DNA of 64,000 nucleotides from Myxococcales bacterium (lineage in GTDB: Bacteria; Myxococcota; Polyangia; Nannocystales; Nannocystaceae). The translations under genes were made by a program, and so were the position numbers. Positions 13,861 through 20,301 of the stretch are shown here, in pieces (within the stretch, counting starts at the first letter, position 1; every line of letters begins with the position of its first letter). The stretch covers positions 124,001 through 188,000 of the forward strand of contig JAEUJW010000008.1 of the NCBI GenBank assembly GCA_016793465.1. The letters run 5' to 3'. A model generated the notes under the pieces. It searched no databases and was not told where the DNA came from. It was given only the letters and a program-made list of their open reading frames with translations.

Positions 13861-14097
13861 ATGATGAAACCCGCGTTCCGTGTACCCCCGGCCGAGGTCC
13901 TCGCCGCGCTCGCGCTGGCCCTGGGACTGACCGGCTGCGCCACCGTCAAGCCCTCGCAGCGCGAGGTCCTGAGCCGGCCCGAGATGAACCCGGCGCGCGA
14001 GGGCCTCGAGGAGCAGTTCCAGTCGCACGTCGAGTCGGCCCGCGAGGGCGGCTTCGGCGGCCACGGAGCGGCGGGCGGCGGATGCGGCTGCGGCTGA
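13861..14097 (+). CDS. DUF4266 small lipoprotein
   Basis: A 78-residue lipoprotein: the signal peptide ends in the lipobox LTGC (Cys about 23), followed by ATVKPSQREVLSRPEMNP and a tail rich in Gly and Cys ending GGGCGCG. This pattern (KP-x-R-x-x-L-x-x-P-x-M near the lipid anchor and a Gly-Cys tail) is the DUF4266 family. These genes usually sit beside DUF3570 outer-membrane proteins, as here; the stop overlaps the next start (TGATG). The family function is not established. The C-terminal cysteines could bind metal or be modified. Confidence 0.88.
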   Translation: MMKPAFRVPPAEVLAALALALGLTGCATVKPSQREVLSRPEMNPAREGLEEQFQSHVESAREGGFGGHGAAGGGCGCG

Positions 14098-15317
14098 TGT
14101 CCCGCCCCTCGCCCACTCCTCCCCGGCGCGCCGCGCCTGGCCGGTCGCCGCGGCGCTCCGCGCCTGGCCGGTCTCCACGGCGCTCCGCGCCTGGCCGGTC
14201 TCCACGGCGCGCCGCGCCTGCGTTGTTCGGCCTGCTCGCCGCCCTCGTCGTGCTGGTCCTCCCGCGCCTCCTGGTCGCCGAGGACCGCATCACCCTGCGC
14301 GGCAACTACTACCGCGAGACGTCGACCCGCATCCTCGCGCCGGTCGTCTACGTCGAGAAGGACGTGCCCGACGAGCGCTTCACCGTCGGCGCGGAGTACC
14401 TGCTCGACGCCGTGACGTCGGCCTCGATCGGCGCCGGCGCGGCCGCCGTGACCGGCGGCGACTTCCTGTTCACCGAGTTCCGCCACGAGAGCACGGTGCG
14501 CTTCAACTCCAAGCTGAAGCTGTGGAACTTCGGCGGGTTCTTCCGCTACTCGACCGAGTCCGACTGGATCTCCCGCGTGTTCGGCCTCTACGCCTCGCGC
14601 GACGTGTTCAACCGCGCCGGCACCGTCAGCGTCAGCTACTCCGGCAACTTCGACTCGGTCAACCAGATCTACGGCGGCCGCGTCATCCCCTGGAAGTCGA
14701 CCGGCGACACCAACCTGCAAAATTTAAATTTCTTATCCGTCGGCTACACCCACGCGCTCACGCCCCGCCTGCTCGGCGGCGTGCTCGCCGAGGGCATCGT
14801 CACCACCGGTCCGCAGGACAACCCCTACCGCAAGGTCATCAACGGCCTCGACGAGTCGCACCCGCTGCTGCGCCGGCGCGGCGCGCTCAGCGGCTTCCTG
14901 CGCTGGGCCGTGCCGAAGACCCCGCTGGTGCTCGAGCCCCGCTACCGCTTCTCCGGCGACGACTGGTCGATCATCAGCCACAGCGTCGACCTGCGGGCCC
15001 ACGTCCGCTTCCTGAAGCACGTCGTCTTCCGCGCCCGCTACCGCTACTACACCCAGTCCGGCGCGTTCTTCTGGAGCCCCGACGGCACCTACGGCCCGCA
15101 GGAGGTCTACCGCACCGGCGATCCGAAGATGACCAAATTCCACTCGCACACCCCCGGCGGCGAGCTGGTGCTCGAGCTCGACGGCCTCGCCCGCCGCGTG
15201 CACGCCCTCCACTGGCTGCGCGGCGCCTGGGTGTCCGCGACCTACAACCACGTGTTCCAGACCAACCGCTTCGGCAACGCCCGCCTCGGCAGCATGGCCT
15301 TCTCGATCCCCTTCTAG
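14097..15317 (+). CDS. DUF3570 outer-membrane beta-barrel protein
   Basis: A 406-residue secreted protein with alternating aromatic beta-strand patterns and a C-terminal Phe (AFSIPF), as expected of an outer-membrane barrel. Family features of DUF3570 are visible: DAVTSASIGAGAAAVTGG, TEFRHEST, YSTESDWIS, the DDWSIISHSVDLRAHVRF segment and a final YRYYTQSGAFFW. The ATG overlaps the DUF4266 stop, so the two are translationally coupled. The signal peptide is odd: its n-region has three copies of a 9-residue Arg-rich repeat before the hydrophobic core. Codons 14718-14735 are a run of rare AT-rich codons. Possibly a surface scaffold for the small lipoprotein. Confidence 0.85.
   Translation: MSRPSPTPPRRAAPGRSPRRSAPGRSPRRSAPGRSPRRAAPALFGLLAALVVLVLPRLLVAEDRITLRGNYYRETSTRILAPVVYVEKDVPDERFTVGAEYLLDAVTSASIGAGAAAVTGGDFLFTEFRHESTVRFNSKLKLWNFGGFFRYSTESDWISRVFGLYASRDVFNRAGTVSVSYSGNFDSVNQIYGGRVIPWKSTGDTNLQNLNFLSVGYTHALTPRLLGGVLAEGIVTTGPQDNPYRKVINGLDESHPLLRRRGALSGFLRWAVPKTPLVLEPRYRFSGDDWSIISHSVDLRAHVRFLKHVVFRARYRYYTQSGAFFWSPDGTYGPQEVYRTGDPKMTKFHSHTPGGELVLELDGLARRVHALHWLRGAWVSATYNHVFQTNRFGNARLGSMAFSIPF
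14134..14214. repeat. Three tandem 27-bp repeats inside a signal-peptide coding region
   Basis: Units begin at 14134, 14161 and 14188 and differ at very few bases. Each encodes nine residues of APGRSPRRS type. The repeat length is a multiple of three, so copy-number change would lengthen or shorten the basic n-region without breaking the frame. Confidence 0.85.
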
Positions 15318-15322
15318 CCGCC

Positions 15323-15748
15323 ATGCCCACGCGCCCGCCGAACACCCAGCCGGGCCCCGACGTGTTCACCGGCTTTAGCGAGTTCGGCCAGGCCCTCGGC
15401 AACTTCCTGGTCGGCCGCACCAACGTGCGCTGCGCCGTGCTCACCGACAACCGCGGCGACCCCGTCGATTTCGCCCACCGCCCGGCGCGCATGTCGGCCA
15501 TCGACGTGCAGATCGCCGGGGCTCAGGTCGAGGCCGTCGCCGGCCGCGTGCAGGCCTGGTGCGACGACCACAAGCTCGGAGTCTGCGAGATCTTGGTTGA
15601 GGCAAGTCACGGCCTCCTGCTCATCACCGTGCCCGGCCGCGAGTGCGTGCTGGTCTCGTTGCACGACCACGCCGCCCGCGCCGACCCGCTCGGCCAGCTC
15701 GCCGCCTTCTCCAACCTCCGCCGCCGCATCGCCGACCTCATCGGCTAG
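15323..15748 (+). CDS. Roadblock/LC7-like small protein
   Basis: A 141-residue protein whose layout matches the Roadblock/LC7 fold: GRTNVRCAVLTDNRGDPVDFA (strand-turn-strand), helices through IAGAQVEAVAGRVQAWCDDH, then LGVCEILVEASHGLLLITVPG and ECVLVSLHDH. Such proteins regulate small GTPases, for example MglB acting on MglA in myxobacterial motility. No Ras-like GTPase gene is adjacent, so the partner is unknown. It starts 5 bp after the DUF3570 stop and may share its transcript. The assignment is by pattern only. Confidence 0.6.
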   Translation: MPTRPPNTQPGPDVFTGFSEFGQALGNFLVGRTNVRCAVLTDNRGDPVDFAHRPARMSAIDVQIAGAQVEAVAGRVQAWCDDHKLGVCEILVEASHGLLLITVPGRECVLVSLHDHAARADPLGQLAAFSNLRRRIADLIG

Positions 15749-15810
15749 CCCCGCCGCGCCCCGCAAATCCCCGCGCCGGCCCGCGTCGGCGCCAACACAC
15801 GCGCGCTTGC

Positions 15811-15838
15811 TTGATTCCCCGGGTCGTTTCCATAGACT
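15811..15838 (+). promoter_or_regulatory. Sigma-70-like promoter for ferredoxin gene
   Basis: TTGATT (15811-15816), a 16-bp spacer and TAGACT (15833-15838) lie 20 bp before the ferredoxin ATG. The TAGAC-type -10 resembles the one upstream of the iron operon at 30755. Confidence 0.45.
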
Positions 15839-15858
15839 GGCCCCGGCAGAGCAAACCC

Positions 15859-16170
15859 ATGGCAACCCACATCACCGAAGAGTGCATCAACTGCGGCGCG
15901 TGCGAGCCGGAGTGCCCCAACGAGGCGATCTCCGAGGGCGCGGACACCTACGTCATCGACCCCAATCTGTGCACCGAGTGCGTCGGCTTCCACGACTACG
16001 AGGCCTGCCAGGCCGTGTGCCCGGTCGAGTGCTGCCTGCCGGACCCCGAGCGCCGCGAGTCCGAGGAGGAGCTGCTCGCCCGCGCGGTCAAGATCCACCC
16101 CGACAAGACGTTCCCCCCGGTCGACAAGCTGCCCAACAACCTCAGCCGCTTCCGGAAAGCCGCCAAGTGA
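15859..16170 (+). CDS. 2[4Fe-4S] ferredoxin, YfhL type
   Basis: A 103-residue ferredoxin with two cluster motifs: CINCGACEPECP and CTECVGFHDYEACQAVCPVECC. The longer spacing in the second motif is typical of the YfhL/alvin type, whose members carry two low-potential [4Fe-4S] clusters. The tail of about 35 residues after the clusters is charged. It acts as a cytosolic electron carrier. The next gene encodes an unrelated membrane protein and begins 15 bp later. Confidence 0.95.
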   Translation: MATHITEECINCGACEPECPNEAISEGADTYVIDPNLCTECVGFHDYEACQAVCPVECCLPDPERRESEEELLARAVKIHPDKTFPPVDKLPNNLSRFRKAAK

Positions 16171-16185
16171 CACGCGGGTAGCCGC

Positions 16186-17313
16186 ATGGCCGCGGCCACG
16201 ACCGAGCGAAGCGATGCACCGCAGCCCAGGCGAGGCCAGCTCTGGCTTCGCCTGCTGCTTTCTCTGGCGATCACCGCCGCGGTGGTCGCCGTCGTCGCCC
16301 GCGAGTGGGGCGCCGTGCCGGACGACCTGCGCGTGCCGGCCTGGGCCGTGCCCGCCTACGTCGCCACCCTCGCGCTCTACTTCTTCGCCCGCGCCGGCCG
16401 CCTGTGGTTCCTCGTGCGCCCGCTCGGCCGCGTCGGCTTCGTCGACCTCCTCCACGTCGGCTTCGCCGGCTTCCTGTGGATCCTCCTGCTGCCCTGGCGC
16501 CTCGGCGAGTTCGTGCGCCCGCAGCTGCTCGCCCAGGTCTCGCGCGCGGCCGTCGACGCGCGCGCCGCGTCGTCGCACCCGCACGCGGATCCGCCGCCCG
16601 CGCGCGACGCCGCGATCACGTTCACCGCGGCCCTCGGCGCCGTCGCGGTCGAGCGCGTGGTCGACGGCCTCGTCGTGTGCCTGATGTTCTTCGCGGCGAC
16701 CGCGGCCCTGCCCGCGGCCCCGACCCTGTCCGGCCTGTACGCCGCCTGCGTCGCCGCGGTCACGTTGTTCGCGGCGGCGCTCGCCGTCCTGCTCGCGCTC
16801 GCCGTCTGGCCCGAGGCCGCCGGCTCGCTGCTGCGCGCGAGCGTCGGCCGCCTGCTGCCGCGCCTCGCCGATCGCCTCGCCGAGCTCGCCCGCGGGATCA
16901 GCCGCGGCCTGGTCGCCCTGCCCTCGCCGCGCTGGCTGGCCCTGTTCGTGCTCAGCACCCTCGCCTACTGGGCCGCCAACGCCCTCGGCATGCTGGCGCT
17001 CGCGCGCGGCTGCGGCCTCGAGCTCGCGCCCGCCGAGGCCGTCGCCGTGCTCGCCGTCCTCAACCTCACGCTGCTGGTGCCCGGCCCGCCCGCGCACGTC
17101 GGCACCTTCCAGCTCGGCGTGCTCACCGGCCTGGGCCTGTTCGCCTCGCAGGCCGTCGTGTCCGACCGCGGCGTCGTCTACGCCTTCTACCTCTACGTCT
17201 GTCAGGTCGGCATGATCGCCGCCCTCGGCATCGTCGCCAGCCTGCGCCTGAAGTGGGGCTGGCGCGACACCCTCGCCCATGTGTCCGCCACCCTCCGGCC
17301 CCGCCCCGCATGA
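16186..17313 (+). CDS. Lysylphosphatidylglycerol-synthetase-type membrane protein (UPF0104), copy 1
   Basis: A 375-residue polytopic membrane protein with about eight hydrophobic helices. Conserved points of the UPF0104/AglD-like family are present: FAGFLWILLLPWRLGEFVRP near the first third (the P-x-R-x-GE signature) and LTLLVPGPPAHVGTFQLG towards the end. The family corresponds to the flippase part of MprF and to lipid-linked transport; there is no soluble aminoacyl-transfer domain here, so a lipid flippase or transport role is inferred. The stop overlaps the start of the second copy (ATGA). Confidence 0.85.
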   Translation: MAAATTERSDAPQPRRGQLWLRLLLSLAITAAVVAVVAREWGAVPDDLRVPAWAVPAYVATLALYFFARAGRLWFLVRPLGRVGFVDLLHVGFAGFLWILLLPWRLGEFVRPQLLAQVSRAAVDARAASSHPHADPPPARDAAITFTAALGAVAVERVVDGLVVCLMFFAATAALPAAPTLSGLYAACVAAVTLFAAALAVLLALAVWPEAAGSLLRASVGRLLPRLADRLAELARGISRGLVALPSPRWLALFVLSTLAYWAANALGMLALARGCGLELAPAEAVAVLAVLNLTLLVPGPPAHVGTFQLGVLTGLGLFASQAVVSDRGVVYAFYLYVCQVGMIAALGIVASLRLKWGWRDTLAHVSATLRPRPA

Positions 17314-18305
17314 AGGCCCGCCTCGTCGCCGCCGCCAAGTTCCTGCTGGGCCTCGCCCTGCTGATCGCGATCGTCGTGTGGCTGGTGCCCGGCCCCGACG
17401 AGCGCCGCGAGCTCGCCGCCCGCGCCCGCCTCGACGTCGTCTACCTCCTGCTCGGCCTCGTCAGCACGTTCGTCGCCAGCGTCGTCACCAGCGCCCGCTG
17501 GCAGCTCATGGCCGAGGACACCATGGGCGGCACCCGCCTCCCCTACCTCGTCTACTTCCACAGCCTCGTGCTCACCCGCGTGCTCGGCCAGGTCTCGTCG
17601 ACGCTCGTCATGGACCTCGTCGGCCGCGGCATGGCCCTGCGCAGCGCCGGCAGCCAGCGCGGCCTCGGCCACGCCGTCACCCAGGCGGTGCTCGAGCGCA
17701 TCTTCGACATCGTGCTCCCGGTCATGATGCTCGCCTGGGCCGCGCTCGCCTGGCGCGGCGGCTGGTCGCAGGGCCTCGCGCTCGCCTCGTTCGCCGGCGT
17801 GTGCCTGGCGTTCGCCGCCCTCGCGGCGGTCCTGCTGGCCCCGCTGACCCGCCTCGCGCTCGCCAGCTACGCCGCGCTACGCCGCCTGCGCGCCCGCGTG
17901 CGCCGCCAGCCGCCGATCGCCGAACCTGTCCCCGAGGCCATCCCGATCCCCACCTCGCTCGCCGTCAAGATCGGCCTGCTGAGCCTCGCCCGCTACCTGT
18001 CGGTGCTGCTGCAATTCTGGACGGTCGCCGCCGCCGTCGGCGTGGCGTTCGGGTTCTTCCAGATCGCCGCCGCCACCCCGGTCGGCCAGCTCGCCGGCAT
18101 GGCCGGCTTCACCCCCGGCGCCCTCGGCATCCAGGAGGCCGGCTGGGTCGGCGCCTTCAAGTGGGTCGGCGTCGACGCCGTCGCCATCGGCCTGTTCGTG
18201 CTGAGCCAGCGCCTCGTCATCACCGCCTACTTCAGCCTGCTGTCGCTGATCAGCTGGCTCATGCTCCGCCGCACCCGCGCCCCGGCCGGCCCGCCCGCGA
18301 CCTGA
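17310..18305 (+). CDS. Lysylphosphatidylglycerol-synthetase-type membrane protein (UPF0104), copy 2
   Basis: A 331-residue paralogue-like partner of the preceding gene, with multiple hydrophobic helices, the variant motif RVLGQVSSTLVMDLVGRGMAL, and QLAGMAGFTPGALGIQEAGW near the C-terminus, typical of UPF0104 (PG-x-x-G-x-x-E). The two proteins are diverged, and their ATGA overlap suggests a stoichiometric pair or heteromer. The stop codon lies inside the first copy of an 85-bp tandem repeat, so repeat changes could alter the C-terminus. Confidence 0.85.
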   Translation: MKARLVAAAKFLLGLALLIAIVVWLVPGPDERRELAARARLDVVYLLLGLVSTFVASVVTSARWQLMAEDTMGGTRLPYLVYFHSLVLTRVLGQVSSTLVMDLVGRGMALRSAGSQRGLGHAVTQAVLERIFDIVLPVMMLAWAALAWRGGWSQGLALASFAGVCLAFAALAAVLLAPLTRLALASYAALRRLRARVRRQPPIAEPVPEAIPIPTSLAVKIGLLSLARYLSVLLQFWTVAAAVGVAFGFFQIAAATPVGQLAGMAGFTPGALGIQEAGWVGAFKWVGVDAVAIGLFVLSQRLVITAYFSLLSLISWLMLRRTRAPAGPPAT

Positions 18306-18539
18306 CCCGAGGGACAGCCGACCGCCGCCCCCGCGACGCGCCCCGCACCCCGCGCGAGCCGCCCGAGCGCCCGGCCCGCCCGCGACCTGACCCGAGGGAC
18401 AGCCGACCGCCGCCCCCGCGACGCGCCCCGCACCCCGCGCGAGCGGCCCGAGCGCCCGGCCCGCCCGCGACCTGACCCGAGGGACAGCCGACCGCCGCCC
18501 CCGCGACGCGCCCCGCCCCCCCGCGCGAGCCGCCCCCCG
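18288..18539. repeat. 85-bp tandem repeat, about three copies
   Basis: Copies start at 18288, 18373 and 18458 with few differences; the last is slightly incomplete. Each holds one copy of the dispersed 18-bp palindrome (CCTGACCCGAGGGACAGC at 18301, 18386, 18471). The array begins inside the end of the upstream gene and runs to just before the next lipoprotein gene, leaving no normal promoter spacer. Confidence 0.9.
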
Positions 18540-18558
18540 CTCTGGTAGGATGCCCGAC

Positions 18559-19023
18559 ATGCGCCGCCTCCACGCCTGCCTCGCGCCGGCCCTGCTCGCC
18601 TGCAGCCCGCCGGCAGCGCCCCCCGCCGACGCGAAGACCACCCCCGAGCCCGCGAAGTCCGCGCCCGCGAGGACCGAGCCCGCGAAGACCGAGCCCGCGA
18701 AGTCCGAGACCGCGAAGTCCGCCCCGGCCGCCGAGCCGAGCAAGAAGGTCTACACGCCCGAGGAGCTCGACAAGATCGGCCCGCGCCCCGAGCCGGTCCC
18801 GCCGCTCACGCAGGAGGAGATCGACCTGCTCGCCATGGACCCGAAGACCCTCGACAAGGACATGCGGGTCAAGCAGGCCTACGCCCGCCGCCGCAAGATC
18901 CTGCAGAACCCCGACTCGCCGATGGCGCGTCAGATCGAGGCCCTGCGCCTCGCCGCCCTCCGCGGCGAGCTCGCGCCGCCGGTCCTGCCCGACCGCACCC
19001 CGCCGCCCGAGACCAAGCAGTGA
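18559..19023 (+). CDS. Lipoprotein with Ala/Lys/Pro-rich linker, unknown function
   Basis: A 154-residue lipoprotein: MRRLHACLAPALLAC ends in a lipobox (LLAC), followed by a 35-residue linker of repeated EPAK(S/T) units and a charged helical domain (TPEELDKIGPRPEP, TQEEIDLLAMDPKTLDKD, QAYARRRKILQNP). The ATG at 18559 has AGGA eight bases upstream; an earlier ATG at 18550 is possible. I do not recognise the domain. The stop overlaps the start of the crotonase gene (GTGA), so they are co-translated. Confidence 0.7.
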   Translation: MRRLHACLAPALLACSPPAAPPADAKTTPEPAKSAPARTEPAKTEPAKSETAKSAPAAEPSKKVYTPEELDKIGPRPEPVPPLTQEEIDLLAMDPKTLDKDMRVKQAYARRRKILQNPDSPMARQIEALRLAALRGELAPPVLPDRTPPPETKQ

Positions 19024-19796
19024 CCGCCGCCGACGACGCCCGCGTCCACGAGACCACGCTCGCCCCCGGCCTCCTGCGCTGGACCCTCACCCACCCGAAG
19101 AAGCGCAACGCCCTCACCCCCGCCATGCTCGCGTGGCTGGCCGCCCGCGCCGCCGAGCTGCGCGGCGAGGTCGTGCTGCTCACCGGCGACGGCGACGCCA
19201 GCTTCTGCGCCGGCTTCGACCTCGACGCCATGCCCGACGCCCTCGCCGTCGACGCGCCCGCGCCCGACCTCCCGCTCATCACCACCACCGCCGCCCTGCG
19301 CCGCGCCGACGCCACCTTCGTCGCCGTCGTGCACGGCCACGTCGTCGGCGCCGGGGTCGAGCTGGCCTGCAGCTGCGACCTCCGCATCGCCCGCGAGGAC
19401 GCCCGCTTCACCGTCCCGGCCGCGCGCCTCGGCCTCGTCTACCACGAAGGCGGCGTCGCCCTGCTGCACCACACCCTCGGCGGCGCGCTCGCCCGCCGCA
19501 TCCTCCTGCTCGGCGAGACCCTCCAGGCCGACGAGGTCCTGCGCGCCGGCGGCCTGCACGCCGTGCACCCCGCCGGCGAACTGCACGACGCGGCCCTGAC
19601 CGCCGCCCAGCGCCTGCGCGCCGGAGCCCCGGCCAGCCTGCGGGCCCACCGCGACCGCCTGCGCCAGCTGGACGCCGGGCTGCCCGCCGACGACGCCTAC
19701 GAGCGCGCGCGCCGGGCCGCGTTCGCCAGCGACGACCACCGCGAGGGCCGGGCCGCCGCGCGCGAGCGCCGGACCCCGCGCTTCACGGGCCGCTGA
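19020..19796 (+). CDS. Enoyl-CoA hydratase/isomerase family protein
   Basis: A 258-residue crotonase-fold enzyme. The oxyanion-hole segments are present: FCAGFDLDAMPDAL and VVHGHVVGAGVELACSCDLRIA, followed by FTVPAARLGLVYHEGGVALL. The two catalytic glutamates of true enoyl-CoA hydratases are not obvious: the second site reads LVYHEGGVALL, so the precise reaction (hydratase, isomerase or other acyl-CoA chemistry) cannot be fixed. GTG start at 19020 overlaps the preceding lipoprotein stop. It is probably cytosolic and involved in acyl-CoA metabolism. Confidence 0.85.
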   Translation: MTAADDARVHETTLAPGLLRWTLTHPKKRNALTPAMLAWLAARAAELRGEVVLLTGDGDASFCAGFDLDAMPDALAVDAPAPDLPLITTTAALRRADATFVAVVHGHVVGAGVELACSCDLRIAREDARFTVPAARLGLVYHEGGVALLHHTLGGALARRILLLGETLQADEVLRAGGLHAVHPAGELHDAALTAAQRLRAGAPASLRAHRDRLRQLDAGLPADDAYERARRAAFASDDHREGRAAARERRTPRFTGR

Positions 19797-19819
19797 GCAT
19801 CGGCTATCGTCCCCGGCCC

Positions 19820-20278
19820 ATGACCGCCATCAAAGAGCAGATCGAAGCCAAGCTCAAGGAAGCCCGCATCGCCCGCGACGAGGCCAGCAAGAACGTCATC
19901 GGCATGTTGAAGAGCAAGATCCTGCTCGAGCTGAAGTCCGGCAGCGGCGTCGAGGAGACCGACAAGCTGTGGCAGGACACCCTGACCGCCTACGCCAAGC
20001 AGGTCCGCAAGTCGATCCCCGAGCTCGAGAAGGGCGGCGAGCGGGCCGCCGGCCTCGTCAGCGAGGCCAGGTTCGAGCTCGCCTTCTGCGAGCAGTTCCT
20101 GCCGAAGAAGCTCGACGAAGCCGCCACCGAGGCGCTCGTCCGCGAGCTCGCGACCGCCAACAACATCAGCGACGTCAAGCAGATCGGCAAGCTCGTCGGC
20201 CTCGTCATGAAGACCCACAAGGACGACGTCGACGGCGACCTGCTGCGCCAGGTCGCCCAGCGCGTGCTCGCCGGCTGA
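19820..20278 (+). CDS. YqeY/GatB-like domain protein
   Basis: A 152-residue helical protein matching the YqeY family: a long N-terminal helix pair (IKEQIEAKLKEARIARDEASKNV), then KQVRKSIPELEKGGERAAGLVSEARFE, EQFLPKKLDEAATEALV and a C-terminal GKLVGLVMKTHKDDVDGDLLRQV segment. The family shares the tRNA-binding tail fold of GatB and may associate with tRNA or translation, though its role is unproven. It follows the crotonase gene by 23 bp and converges on the kinase-FGE gene. Confidence 0.9.
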   Translation: MTAIKEQIEAKLKEARIARDEASKNVIGMLKSKILLELKSGSGVEETDKLWQDTLTAYAKQVRKSIPELEKGGERAAGLVSEARFELAFCEQFLPKKLDEAATEALVRELATANNISDVKQIGKLVGLVMKTHKDDVDGDLLRQVAQRVLAG

Positions 20279-20301
20279 CGCCCGCGGACCCGCGGGGCCG
20301 C

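Noticed and set aside
14082..14096. Upstream ATG for the DUF3570 protein
   Set aside because: It lies inside the DUF4266 coding end; the ATG at 14097 overlaps the preceding stop in the usual TGATG way.
18288..18539. Possible CRISPR array
   Set aside because: The 85-bp units are tandem with no unique spacers between short repeats, and no cas genes are near.
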